Below are positions 31,484 to 40,842 of a stretch of 64,000 bases of DNA, in pieces. Source of the stretch: an uncultured Clostridia bacterium. GTDB lineage: Bacteria; Bacillota; Clostridia; Christensenellales; Borkfalkiaceae. A program made the translations under genes and the position numbers. The notes under the pieces are model-generated. The model worked only from the letters and a program-made list of their open reading frames with translations, searched no databases and had not been told where the DNA came from. The DNA is taken from contig CAKQKI010000005.1 of NCBI GenBank assembly GCA_934248055.1, positions 48,816 through 112,815 on the forward strand, written 5' to 3'. Position 1 is the first letter of the stretch, and the number at the start of each line of letters is the position of its first letter.

Positions 31484-33471
31484 ATAGAATATTCCTGCCT
31501 TGCGATAACGTGATCCTGATATTCTTTGTCGAGTTCCGTGAAATACGCGCTCCAACCCCACACCCTTACTATAAGCCGTTCGTATTTCTCGGGATTTTCG
31601 CGGGCGTCTTTCAGCGTTTCGATATTTACCGAATTAAGTTGCAGTTGATGCCCGCCCATAGCAAAGAAAAGTTTAACGAATTTCGAAAATTTTTCTTTCG
31701 AGTCTTTTCCTTTCCACATATCTTCAGTAAATTCGAGAGTAACGGGACCGCCGTTCATGGCGTTTAAAAAGTCGGGTTTTACAAGGGAACTTATAACGGA
31801 TATGGGACCTTTTACCTTTGCAAAAAGGCTCGGCGAAAAATTAGTTCCGAGCGGTTCGCCCTTTTTCCGCCCGTCGGGCGACGCGCCTATTTCGTTCGCG
31901 TGCCACAGGTAATACATCGCGGACCCCGTTCCCGCTCTGAACTTTCCGCCCCTGCAATTAGTTTTGTTTTTTAAGGCTTTTGAAAACCCGTCGAGAAGAA
32001 AAACGAGATATTTATCCGCGCCGTCGTCGTTGTTACCCACTTTTTTACAATCGTATCTTAACTTGTGCAGTAGTTCCGGATACCCTTCGAAATTACAGTC
32101 AACCGCCTTTATAAATTCGGATTTTGACATACTTTTCTCGTTAAAAATCACTTGTTCTATCGCCGCGATACTGTCCGCCGCGGTACATATTCCCGTGCCG
32201 TGTATGCCGAAATTGTTATACACCCCGCCGAGAGTCACGTCGCACTTCATACACGCGTTCAGAAACGGAGAAGGCACAAACCATAAATTTTTAAGGGTTT
32301 TTTCTATCTTTTCGGTTTCGCGTAAAATTTCTTTTTTAACCGCTTTTAAAAAGTCGTTTATATCATTGCTTTTTTTAAGATCTTTATGGAAGCATTCGTC
32401 TATTACTTTTGCAAAAGACAGAGCGGAAATATTCGCAACGTCCGCCCCGACCGAAGGGATTATTAGTTCCCAGCAGGCGGCGGTAACGTAGTTGCAGGCG
32501 TCTTTATGCTCGTATCCGAGTTTTTCAAGAGCGGGAATAGCAACGTCGTCGTTGGTGTATTGAGGAAATCCGAGACCTTTCGCGGTAAGTTCCGTTCCGA
32601 GCCTGTAAACTTCGAGCGGAGTATTTTTGCTTACCCTGATATTTATTTTCGGATCGATTACCTTTAAATTGCCGCTCGCTTTAAGACACGCTTCGGATAA
32701 TTCGTTGAAAACTTCTTTCCCGTTTTCGTCGACGCCGCCGAGAACGAGACTCTGACCGTTGTCGCCTTGCTGAACGCCGGGATACAAATCGCTGTCGCGA
32801 TTAAAAGTGAGAAAAAATTCTTCCACGAGAAGGTCGGCTTCTTCTTTTGAAAGAACGCCGCGGTCGATATCGTTTTTATAATACGGATACGCGTACCTGT
32901 CGAAAGAGCCTGTCGTAACGTGATAATTGCCTTCGAGCCATAGCCCGAAATGAACGATACGGAAAAGTTGCAACGCCTGCAAAAAACTTTTCGCGCCGCC
33001 GTTTATTACGGCGGTTATATTTTCGGCAGCTTCAAAATTACCCGCTTTTTCCGCTTCTTTCGCGTATCTTTCCGCTAAGCCGACAAGAGCGTTTACGGAG
33101 CGTGCGGTAAATCCGTCTTTATTGTTTATAAGACCTTTCAGACCCGTTCCGAGAATTTTTTCGTAATCCGCGCAAAAGTTAGACATGTATCCGAGTTCGT
33201 GAATATAACGGGTTTTTTTAATCTCTTTCCATTCCTTTTCGGTAAATACGTCGGGAATATTTTTAAGAGTTCTCGTAAACGCTATTCTTTCGTCTCCGAA
33301 AACCACGGGGGTTTCGTTTTCGCACATAAAACAAAATCTTCGCGTCATTCTTTCCGCGGGAGTCAATCCGAGCGCGGAATACTCTTTCGCAAGATCGGCG
33401 TTCACGTCGCGCCGCAATTCGCGATGCTTCCCCGACAGTATAAAGTTTTTAAGATTATCGTAATTTTTCAT
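31480..33471 (-). CDS. Glycyl radical enzyme of unassigned specificity
   Basis: A 663-residue PFL-family protein. The C-terminal radical loop is RVWGWSAYF with the radical Gly at 639. The active-site Cys is C333 in TAACWELIIP, forming the C-x-E pair (C333/E335) of eliminases and decarboxylases rather than the Cys-Cys of pyruvate formate-lyase. It is roughly 100 residues shorter than characterised dehydratases and lyases, with missing N-terminal and internal segments. The Trp residues at both active loops are unusual. It works with the activase encoded next. In this operon it probably acts on a sugar-derived product; the reaction is unknown. Confidence 0.92.
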   Translation of the reverse strand: MKNYDNLKNFILSGKHRELRRDVNADLAKEYSALGLTPAERMTRRFCFMCENETPVVFGDERIAFTRTLKNIPDVFTEKEWKEIKKTRYIHELGYMSNFCADYEKILGTGLKGLINNKDGFTARSVNALVGLAERYAKEAEKAGNFEAAENITAVINGGAKSFLQALQLFRIVHFGLWLEGNYHVTTGSFDRYAYPYYKNDIDRGVLSKEEADLLVEEFFLTFNRDSDLYPGVQQGDNGQSLVLGGVDENGKEVFNELSEACLKASGNLKVIDPKINIRVSKNTPLEVYRLGTELTAKGLGFPQYTNDDVAIPALEKLGYEHKDACNYVTAACWELIIPSVGADVANISALSFAKVIDECFHKDLKKSNDINDFLKAVKKEILRETEKIEKTLKNLWFVPSPFLNACMKCDVTLGGVYNNFGIHGTGICTAADSIAAIEQVIFNEKSMSKSEFIKAVDCNFEGYPELLHKLRYDCKKVGNNDDGADKYLVFLLDGFSKALKNKTNCRGGKFRAGTGSAMYYLWHANEIGASPDGRKKGEPLGTNFSPSLFAKVKGPISVISSLVKPDFLNAMNGGPVTLEFTEDMWKGKDSKEKFSKFVKLFFAMGGHQLQLNSVNIETLKDARENPEKYERLIVRVWGWSAYFTELDKEYQDHVIARQEYSI

Positions 33472-33503
33472 ATTCTTTTATAAAGCCTGCGCTTTTAATT
33501 TGC

Positions 33504-35441
33504 TTATAATTCGTTAAGCCCCTTTCCGACAGACCTTTTTTCTCCGTTTAAAACTATCTCTCCGTCTTCTTCGGCGTAAACGGAAATTTTTCCGCCCGAC
33601 GATGAAAAGTAACTTTTAATTCCCGTCGTTTCAACGGCTCCCGGAGAAAGATATTTACTCGTATCCCCTATAACCGCAACGCCGTTTTCTATCGGTGCTA
33701 TAATATAATAGCCGTAATCGCCGTTATTCTGTAACGAAACGGAAAAACTATCGCTTTCTCCGAGAATTTTTACGGTTTTGTTAAAATAATCAAAGACCGC
33801 CGCTTTACCGTCGAACCTAAACTGAGAAAGCGAAATTTTACCTTTTACCGACAGGTTTTTTTCGTTTAAATCAAACGCCGCCAGAACGACGGATTTACCT
33901 TTACGGTTAAACGCAAAGAACGGCTTGCGTTCTTTTTTGAAATCTTTGAAAACGCATTCCTTTGCGGGAACGAGATTATCGTCTGCCCTTAAAATTCTGC
34001 CGTCGTCTGAAATAAGCGGCTTTAAAATATCGGGGTTGCTTCTTCCCGTTTTATCGCTTACGTAAACGGGACCGCCGCTTAAAGCGCGAAGCAACGCGTT
34101 TTTACCCGCCTGACCGTCGTCCGTCCACCACATATCCCAGTCGGAATAATAAATCTCGCCGTAAAAAAGAGAGTTGTAAGCGCATTGCAGAATATGTTTT
34201 GAAAACCAGGCGGCGTCTTCGGGCATAAAATCGTCCGACGCGCGCGAAACGGCAGTCTTTTCGCGATTCAGCATACACGCCTCGTCCATTCCCATGCAAT
34301 TTATAACGTTGCCGCTAAAATACTCGATCGCGCTGTCTTCGACGGCGCGCTGAAATTCTTTCGCCGCCGAGCCGATGCTTTTAACGCCTTTATAATAAAG
34401 TTCGTAGCACGACTGATTGTCCACTTTTATAAAATCGACCCCCGCGGCTTTGAGTACGCCGTTTATATAATCGAAAAACTTTCTGGCTTTTTCGTATTCG
34501 GGCGCGACCACAAACCTGTCGCCGCTTACGGCGATAAGGCAATCTTTCGTTTTTTTATAGAGCGCGCCGTCCTTTTTAACGCCGTGCCAGTAGCCCGTTA
34601 CGGGATACCATACTCCGACTTTCACGCCGTTTTCGTGCAGATACGAAACGGTTTTTTCAAGACCTTGAGGAAATCTTTCTCCGTCTGCCGCAAAATCTCT
34701 CATTTCGGACTCGTGCTGAATGGTAACCATAGCGCCGAAATCGATTTTGCGGGGAATATCGTTAAGAAGGGTGCAATCCGCCCACATATCGTCGATTATC
34801 GCGTATTTTACGGGAATGTTCTTTTCTTTGAATTCTTCGATTTTCGATTTAATTCCGTCGTGAGAAACCCTTATCTGAAGAGCGTCCCAGGTACACCAGC
34901 CGAGATATTCGAAAATTTGCGGAAAAACCCTGTCTTTTCGCATATACGGTTTTTCGAAATTGATTTTCAGGGCTTTTTCGAAACAAGCGCGTATAAGCGG
35001 CGTCAACTCTTTTCCTTCGGCTGTTATCATAAAAGGCGAATTTTCGGCGCGGTTTACGTCGCTTAAAGAAAACAAAACGGCTTTGAACCCGCGGGAATCG
35101 CCTTCGAAAAAGGTTTTGAAATCGTTGCCGACAAGCGAAACCGCCACTTTGTAGCCGCCGTTTTTCTTTTCAAATGCGAGAACCTGCGTTCTCGGCGGAA
35201 TTTCGCCGCCCGATTTTCCGAATTTCGGCTGACACCAGTAAGGGCTGAACATATATTCGGCGGTAAAGCGGATAAAATCTTCTTTGAACGCTATCTCCGC
35301 CGCCCTTTCGGGATTTAATTTTTCGGTTGAAGAAAACGACGCGTAATAAGTCGTCGTTTTTCCGTCGCATTCTTCTCTTGTAAAAGCGTTTTCGCCCGCC
35401 GCGTCGCCGCCGAGCGCGTTAAAAAGTTTTATATCGTTCAT
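33504..35441 (-). CDS. GH36/raffinose-synthase-like glycosidase
   Basis: A 645-residue cytosolic TIM-barrel protein. LGWCTWDALQIRVSHDGI (180-197) is the hallmark of the seed-imbibition/raffinose-synthase branch of GH36. VDFIKVDNQ contains the likely nucleophile D341, and SRASDDFMPEDA the acid/base D403 or D404. GH36 enzymes hydrolyse or transfer alpha-galactosyl (or alpha-GalNAc) units with retention. In this operon it most likely removes an alpha-linked sugar from the imported oligosaccharide. Gap to the upstream esterase gene is 3 nt. Confidence 0.88.
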   Translation of the reverse strand: MNDIKLFNALGGDAAGENAFTREECDGKTTTYYASFSSTEKLNPERAAEIAFKEDFIRFTAEYMFSPYWCQPKFGKSGGEIPPRTQVLAFEKKNGGYKVAVSLVGNDFKTFFEGDSRGFKAVLFSLSDVNRAENSPFMITAEGKELTPLIRACFEKALKINFEKPYMRKDRVFPQIFEYLGWCTWDALQIRVSHDGIKSKIEEFKEKNIPVKYAIIDDMWADCTLLNDIPRKIDFGAMVTIQHESEMRDFAADGERFPQGLEKTVSYLHENGVKVGVWYPVTGYWHGVKKDGALYKKTKDCLIAVSGDRFVVAPEYEKARKFFDYINGVLKAAGVDFIKVDNQSCYELYYKGVKSIGSAAKEFQRAVEDSAIEYFSGNVINCMGMDEACMLNREKTAVSRASDDFMPEDAAWFSKHILQCAYNSLFYGEIYYSDWDMWWTDDGQAGKNALLRALSGGPVYVSDKTGRSNPDILKPLISDDGRILRADDNLVPAKECVFKDFKKERKPFFAFNRKGKSVVLAAFDLNEKNLSVKGKISLSQFRFDGKAAVFDYFNKTVKILGESDSFSVSLQNNGDYGYYIIAPIENGVAVIGDTSKYLSPGAVETTGIKSYFSSSGGKISVYAEEDGEIVLNGEKRSVGKGLNEL

Positions 35442-35444
35442 ATT

Positions 35445-36494
35445 TCACCATCCGAGTTCGTCGGTATCGTCTTTTATCGACTTCCAGGCAATATCTTCGC
35501 AAAAATGATGTCCGTAAGGCATGGGCGTGAGTTTAACGTTTTTCTCCGCGCCTGCTTTTTTATATATTTTTTTTGCCGTTTCATAACCTTTCAGCACGCC
35601 GTCGTAAAGGAAAATATCGTCCTTTTCTCCCGCAATGATATTAAGTTTTCTCGGCGCGATAAGGCACGACAGGTCCTGCATTTCAAAGTATTTATACTGC
35701 GAAGGAATATAATTGCACGAGCAATGCTGCATTAAAAGTATCGAGTCTTCATACGGACAGAACGCGCACGACGGCGCGCTGTAACCTATGCGCTCGTCGA
35801 TACACGCCGCGTAATACGACGCCGTTCCGCCGCCGCTCGAACCCATAATCATTATTTTATCTTTGTCGGCAACGGGAAAATATTTTTCGATAACGTCTAT
35901 CGCGCGGCTTACGTCCCACACTCTTTCGCCGATTACCGTACGCCCGAGCGCAAGAGCGGTCATGGTTGCCCATTCGCACAGCCAGCCCCATTTCCTGTTC
36001 GGGGTTACGGGCGCCTGCTCGCCCATGCTCATTCCGCGCTGTTCGATGGCAAGCGCGCAGAATCCGTTCCGTACCGCCTGCACCGCGAATTGCCCGCGGG
36101 TGAGAGCGTAATCGTGGTCTTCGTCGTCTTTCGCTTCGCCTATCGAATTATGAAAACCCGTGGAATGCCCCTGCAACGTAATGCAAAGGGGATATTTTTC
36201 TTTATGCGAGTCGGGAACGAGAAAATAGCACGGCACTCTGCAACCTTTTTCGGATAAAAAGGTAAATCGGGTTTGCGTGTAACCGTCTTTTTTTACGGTT
36301 TTAACTATTTCGACGTCGGGTTCGCATGCGTTTCGGGCGATTTCGTCAATCCCGATAAGTTCGCGGAATTTTTCGCCTACTTTTTTTCTCCACTCGTCGT
36401 AATCGGCGTTTTCGTCAAACGCAAGAATCTGTTTTGTGTTTTTTACAAGTAAATCGTGGCAAAGTTCGCCGTTTATCTCTTTAAGTTCTTTCAT
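35445..36494 (-). CDS. Alpha/beta-hydrolase, carbohydrate esterase-like
   Basis: A 349-residue hydrolase with nucleophile elbow MGSSGGGT (Ser220), oxyanion strand CITLQGHSTGF, a late Asp in IIAGEKDDIFLYDG and His in PYGHHFCED. The layout (long N-terminal helical part, RKWGWLCEWATMTALALGRT before the elbow) is like acetyl-xylan-esterase or dienelactone-hydrolase type deacetylases. No signal peptide, so it would act on imported sugars. It sits between GH28 (1-nt gap) and GH36 genes; removal of acyl decorations is the inferred role. Confidence 0.8.
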   Translation of the reverse strand: MKELKEINGELCHDLLVKNTKQILAFDENADYDEWRKKVGEKFRELIGIDEIARNACEPDVEIVKTVKKDGYTQTRFTFLSEKGCRVPCYFLVPDSHKEKYPLCITLQGHSTGFHNSIGEAKDDEDHDYALTRGQFAVQAVRNGFCALAIEQRGMSMGEQAPVTPNRKWGWLCEWATMTALALGRTVIGERVWDVSRAIDVIEKYFPVADKDKIMIMGSSGGGTASYYAACIDERIGYSAPSCAFCPYEDSILLMQHCSCNYIPSQYKYFEMQDLSCLIAPRKLNIIAGEKDDIFLYDGVLKGYETAKKIYKKAGAEKNVKLTPMPYGHHFCEDIAWKSIKDDTDELGW

Positions 36495-36495
36495 T

Positions 36496-37839
36496 TTAAT
36501 ACCTTTTTAAATTTTCTACGTCTTCGAACACGAACGCTTCTCTTCCGTCGGGTTTTTCCGTTTCTATATTCACGTTTCTTAAAGTCACGTTTTTAGCGTG
36601 CCTTATATACAGCCCGTAAGTCGAGAATTTTTCTCCGAATTGATAATTTTCGGGATACGCTTTGCTTATTTCGGGCAGTTTTACTTCTCTGTTTTCCGTT
36701 CCTTCGCCGCCGACGGTGGTTATATACACGTCGCTCAAAGTTATATTTTCCACTTTCTTATGCGGCTGACCCGTTATCGTAGACGGCATTACCTGCGACG
36801 ACCATATCGTTTCTTTTTCTTTCCATAAAGCCGTAATTCTCGGCGCGACCCAGGGAGTGTATCCGCCGATTGCCGTTACGTTGCTTATTATTACGTTTTT
36901 AAGGCTTCCGATTGTCGTTCCTTCGGGCGCGCGGAGCCGCTCGGATAAAATTATAAAGAAGGGGTATCCCACGTTTTTCATAACTACGTCCGACACGGTA
37001 ATTCCTTCGATATTGCCGCCGTCGGTGCTTTCAATCGAAACCGCGCCGTAAAACGTATCGTAAACCGCGCAATTCGAAATCGAAATATTTTTAAAACCGC
37101 CGTTGCTTTCCGTTCCGAGTTTTATCGCGCTGCATCTCGAAGTTACCGTGCAATTCGTTATCACCACGTTTTCGCAATCTTTGATTTTATTCAACGTGTA
37201 AGAACTTTTAAGCACTATGCCGTCGTCGCCGCTTCTTATTATACAATCGGATATAACTACGTTTTTGCATCCGTCGGGGCTTATCCCGTCGATATTCACG
37301 TTAAGAGTCATTCCCCTTACTTTTACGCGCTCGCAACCTGCGAAATACACCGCTAAATCCGTGGAATTTAAAAGAGTTAAATCTTTAAGAGTAACGTCTT
37401 CGCACTCTTTGAACGAAAATATTTTAATCGCGCGCTTGTTGTTCCATTCCCCTTCGCCTTCGATCGCTTCGCTCTCCCATACTTCCTGCATGTCGATAGT
37501 TCCGAAACCCGAAAACGTTACGTTCTTTTTGTTTTTCGCAACGAACATGCTTCTGTCGAAAAAACTGTGCGACGCGTCCTGATACAGCGGGTACGGCGGC
37601 TTTTCTCTCGGCGCGAAATCGTCGAGATTTTCGCTGCCGTATATTTTCGCGCCGCCTTCAAACACGAAATGCGCGTTATCGCATAAAAATATCGTTCCTA
37701 TGCAGTACTCTCCGAACGGCACGTAAACCGTTCCGCCTCCGTTTTTTTCGCAGGCGTCCACCGCCGCCTGAAACGCGCGCGTGGATATTGTTTTTTTATC
37801 GGCTTTCGCGCCGTATTCCGTTACGTTAAACATACTCAT
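36496..37839 (-). CDS. GH28-like polygalacturonase-fold protein (first copy)
   Basis: A 447-residue beta-helix protein beginning with VTEYGAKADKKTISTRAFQAA, the GH28 entry motif. NIDGISPDGC (182-191), SGDDGIVLKSS (Asp pair D205/D206) and KLGTESNGG follow, close to the rhamnogalacturonase/exo-polygalacturonase clades. No signal peptide. Low similarity with the second GH28 of this operon suggests different linkages. It overlaps the ADP-ribosylglycohydrolase-like gene by 4 nt. Confidence 0.87.
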   Translation of the reverse strand: MSMFNVTEYGAKADKKTISTRAFQAAVDACEKNGGGTVYVPFGEYCIGTIFLCDNAHFVFEGGAKIYGSENLDDFAPREKPPYPLYQDASHSFFDRSMFVAKNKKNVTFSGFGTIDMQEVWESEAIEGEGEWNNKRAIKIFSFKECEDVTLKDLTLLNSTDLAVYFAGCERVKVRGMTLNVNIDGISPDGCKNVVISDCIIRSGDDGIVLKSSYTLNKIKDCENVVITNCTVTSRCSAIKLGTESNGGFKNISISNCAVYDTFYGAVSIESTDGGNIEGITVSDVVMKNVGYPFFIILSERLRAPEGTTIGSLKNVIISNVTAIGGYTPWVAPRITALWKEKETIWSSQVMPSTITGQPHKKVENITLSDVYITTVGGEGTENREVKLPEISKAYPENYQFGEKFSTYGLYIRHAKNVTLRNVNIETEKPDGREAFVFEDVENLKRY

Positions 37840-39395
37840 ATAAATTTAAGATCGGTGCACCATTTCGACCTGTGCCAGTGCGAGCCGTCGTATTCTCTTA
37901 TTCCGAAAGAAAGCCTGAACGTTTCCGTGCGCTTTAACAGACGCATTTTTATTTCGTTCACTCCCTTTTTAAGATTTACAAGGCAAAAGTTGTTATAAGG
38001 GGTATACAGGCGGATTTCGTCTTTTTCAAGAACGTTTTCGCCGTTCAGAATAATTTTAAAGCCGTCGTTATTGCCTATTATAAGCCATACCGTTTTATTC
38101 TCTTCGCTTACTATTTTCGTTTCGAGATCGCAGGCGTACTGCCCTTCCATAGTTATCGCGCCGTCAAGATCGATTAAATCTTCCCGAGAAAAAATTTCCG
38201 TTAAAAGTTCGCCTTTTTCGTAATTTTTACTCAAAGACGCTTCGTTGTTGACCATACACACGATGTCCGGCAGAACGCACCCTTCGGGATGCGGACTCGG
38301 ATACCTTTTATCCCAAGGCTTATCGGGCTGGTCGTAATACGGTCCGTAAACGCGCCATATAACGGGAGATATTTTAAGCATTTCTTTACGTAACCCTTCT
38401 TCCGTCGCTTCGCGGATTTCGGGTCCCGTTATATCCGATTCGGAAAATTTAAGAGAAAGATTAAGAACGTCTTTTGCAAGGTCTTTTATGCTGTCCGTCG
38501 GTCTTTTGACGTTTATTCCGCAAACGAATTTATCGTTGATAAGGTCTTTTTCTTCGAGCGCGGAATATCCTTTTATAATTCCCGTTATCGAAGCCGCGCT
38601 TGCGCAGGTGCAGTCGGTATCGTAGCCGAGCGATAAGGCGATTTTAATCGTTTCCGACATACTTCCGCCGCCGTACAGCAAAGCGATGAGTATAAACGCG
38701 AGATTCTGCACGCAATTCGTAAAATCGGGGTGTCCGTACGCGGCAAGAATTTCCGTGCGGAGCGAAATATAATTCTTATTTTCGAAGTATCCTTTCAGAA
38801 CGTCTGAAAAACACCTGAAAAGTTTACCGTTTTCGGGTATAAATTTCATTGCTTTCGTAATAAGAGTTAAAATATCGCTTTCGAAAAACGCCATACTTTC
38901 GAGCGCGGCGAGAAATTGCTCCGCTTCCACCGCCGCGCCGCCGTGATCGAGCGTGGCGTCGATATAGGCGTATCTTATCGCCGATTCGGGCTTACCCGCG
39001 CACAAAACTCCCCATATTTCGCTTCTTATCGGACAACCCATTCCTTCTTTGAAAAAAGAGTTGTTTATTATCCCCGAATACGGCGGTTTTACGCCGCGGG
39101 CGTAGTTCTTCATAAAATACCCGTATTCCGAAAAAGGATACCAGCATTTTTCCGCCCAGGCGGCGGCAAGATCTTGGGAAGTTATCGAAAACCCTTTTTC
39201 TTCGAGAACTTCGAGCCACAGAAGTTGAATATCGAGATCGTCGTTCGGCAGATCGGGGTTAAGGTATCGCTTATAGTCTTTAACGTCGATTATCCGCTTT
39301 ACGCCTTCAAACGGCGCGCCTGCCGCTCCGCCGAGACATTTACCGTAAAAACAACCGTAAACTTTATCGAAAAATTCTGCTTTTTTCATAATCAC
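37836..39395 (-). CDS. ADP-ribosylglycohydrolase-fold protein with extra C-terminal domain
   Basis: The first 320 residues have the ARH fold. GCFYGKCLGGAAGAPFEG opens it, LPNDDLDIQLLW holds the Mg-binding Asp pair (D52/D53) and LGYDTDCTCASAASITGIIKG is the second metal motif. Classical members cleave ADP-ribose from proteins, but members embedded in glycan operons may be O- or N-glycosidases. The last 170 residues form an additional beta-rich domain (KIILNGENVLEKDEIRLYTP, FCLVNLKKGVNEIKMRLL) that looks like a carbohydrate-binding module. MIMKK allows a start two codons later. Overlaps both neighbours by 4 nt. Confidence 0.82.
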   Translation of the reverse strand: MIMKKAEFFDKVYGCFYGKCLGGAAGAPFEGVKRIIDVKDYKRYLNPDLPNDDLDIQLLWLEVLEEKGFSITSQDLAAAWAEKCWYPFSEYGYFMKNYARGVKPPYSGIINNSFFKEGMGCPIRSEIWGVLCAGKPESAIRYAYIDATLDHGGAAVEAEQFLAALESMAFFESDILTLITKAMKFIPENGKLFRCFSDVLKGYFENKNYISLRTEILAAYGHPDFTNCVQNLAFILIALLYGGGSMSETIKIALSLGYDTDCTCASAASITGIIKGYSALEEKDLINDKFVCGINVKRPTDSIKDLAKDVLNLSLKFSESDITGPEIREATEEGLRKEMLKISPVIWRVYGPYYDQPDKPWDKRYPSPHPEGCVLPDIVCMVNNEASLSKNYEKGELLTEIFSREDLIDLDGAITMEGQYACDLETKIVSEENKTVWLIIGNNDGFKIILNGENVLEKDEIRLYTPYNNFCLVNLKKGVNEIKMRLLKRTETFRLSFGIREYDGSHWHRSKWCTDLKFI

Positions 39396-39994
39396 TCGTA
39401 TAAAAATTTATATGTTTCGGGGTTATCGTAAGTCCGATCCCAGCAATTATGATAAGCGTCGTCGTAAACGGTTAGTTTTGCTTTTTTCCCCGCGCTTATC
39501 ATTCTTTCGACCATTCGCACGCTCTCGTCGCAATAAACTTCGGTATCGTTTTTACCGTGATAAGCGTGAACTTCGGCGTTTATTCTGCCCGCGTTCCAGT
39601 ACATGCCGCCGCCGCAACAGATAATCGCTTTTTTGAAAAGACAAGGCTTGCTTTCAAGAAGTTGCCACGCGGTATATCCGCCCATGCTTATTCCCGAAAG
39701 AAAATAATTTTCGGCGTTTTCTTTAATCTTTACGTATTCCGAAAAATCCTGAAGCCGCTCGAAAATATCGAACCAACTGTCGTATTCGCATTGCGGCGCG
39801 ATTATAACGAAGGGGAATTCCCCGTTGCTCGAATAAGCGTATTTCATAAGCGGGTTAAAAGCAACGAGAGATATATCCGTACCCCTGCCGCCCGCGCCGT
39901 GAAGGTGCAGTATAACGCCTTTAACGTGAACGCCGTCGTTCGGACGGTACGCGGCGTATCTTATTCCTTTATATTCCGAAACTTCTTTTTTCAT
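39392..39994 (-). CDS. Small alpha/beta-hydrolase esterase (CE1/PHB-depolymerase-like)
   Basis: A 200-residue hydrolase with HLHGAGGRG (oxyanion), nucleophile elbow GISMGGY (Ser103), Asp150 in HGKNDTEV and His182 in DDAYHNCWD. It resembles compact feruloyl/acetyl esterases. No export signal. In this operon it probably removes an ester group from imported oligosaccharides. Coupled by 4-nt overlaps to the PfkB kinase and the ARH-like genes. Confidence 0.82.
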   Translation of the reverse strand: MKKEVSEYKGIRYAAYRPNDGVHVKGVILHLHGAGGRGTDISLVAFNPLMKYAYSSNGEFPFVIIAPQCEYDSWFDIFERLQDFSEYVKIKENAENYFLSGISMGGYTAWQLLESKPCLFKKAIICCGGGMYWNAGRINAEVHAYHGKNDTEVYCDESVRMVERMISAGKKAKLTVYDDAYHNCWDRTYDNPETYKFLYE

Positions 39995-40842
39995 AAATTC
40001 TGTATATCCTTTAAAGACGGAAAACCGTCGGTTACGTATTCGCTACGGACTTTAAACGCCGCCGCCTTTACGGCAAATTCAACGGCTTTAAGTAAACTAT
40101 TGCCGTCGGATAAAGCGAAGATAAGCGCGGCGTTGAAAACGTCGCCCGCGCCGGTAGTATTGCGCGCTTTTACTTTAATCGCCTTTACTTCGGTTTTTTT
40201 GCCGTTTTCAAAAACAACCGCTCCTTTTTCGCCGAGCGTAACGACGTAATTTTCAGGCGTGAACCCGTTGCATAATCCGTCAACTTCCGTTTCGTTAGGC
40301 GTAAAAAGCCATACTTTTTCAAGGAATTTTCGGGGCAACGCCCTGACGGGCGACGGGTCGAAAACTATTTTCGTGCCGCAAGCGGCGGCAACGTCGGCGG
40401 CTTTGAGCAAAACTTCGTTAGGTAGTTCCGCCTGCATAAGAAGATAATCCGATTCTTCTATTTCTTTTCTGAAATTTTCAACGTCTGCGGCGGACGTCTT
40501 CGCGGACGCCCCCGTATACAGCGAAACGCAATTTCCGCCGTCGTTATCTACCAAAATAACGCCGTAGTCCGTTTTCGCGCCTTTTTTAATAATCGCGTTT
40601 TCGTAAATGCCGTACGCTTTTAAAAATTTTAAACATTCTGCGGCGTTGTCGTCGTCGCCGAGAGAAGTAAGAAAACTCACGTTTTTACCGAGTTTACTCA
40701 GCGCCGCGGCGGCGTTGACGCCTTTTCCGCCCGCTTCGGTATGAAGAGTTTTAAAAACTTGCGATTCGTTTTTTTTGGGAATAGTTCCGCCTTTTAAAAA
40801 CACCGAATAACCGCAAATTCCTATAACGGCGATTTTTTTCAT
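39991..40842 (-). CDS. PfkB/ribokinase-family sugar kinase
   Basis: A 283-residue kinase with the N-terminal signature AGGKGVNAAAALSKLG and the C-terminal catalytic motif NTTGAGDVFNAAL (base Asp234). The family phosphorylates sugars, sugar acids or nucleosides with ATP. Directly downstream of two SIS genes, it likely phosphorylates the monosaccharide released by the operon's hydrolases. Start is adjacent to the SIS stop. Confidence 0.92.
   Translation of the reverse strand: MKKIAVIGICGYSVFLKGGTIPKKNESQVFKTLHTEAGGKGVNAAAALSKLGKNVSFLTSLGDDDNAAECLKFLKAYGIYENAIIKKGAKTDYGVILVDNDGGNCVSLYTGASAKTSAADVENFRKEIEESDYLLMQAELPNEVLLKAADVAAACGTKIVFDPSPVRALPRKFLEKVWLFTPNETEVDGLCNGFTPENYVVTLGEKGAVVFENGKKTEVKAIKVKARNTTGAGDVFNAALIFALSDGNSLLKAVEFAVKAAAFKVRSEYVTDGFPSLKDIQNL

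Noticed and set aside
31484..31561. 26-codon N-terminal extension of the glycyl radical activase
   Set aside because: It lies inside the glycyl radical enzyme gene; the family starts just before TGRVFDI and the ATGA overlap fits the operon pattern.
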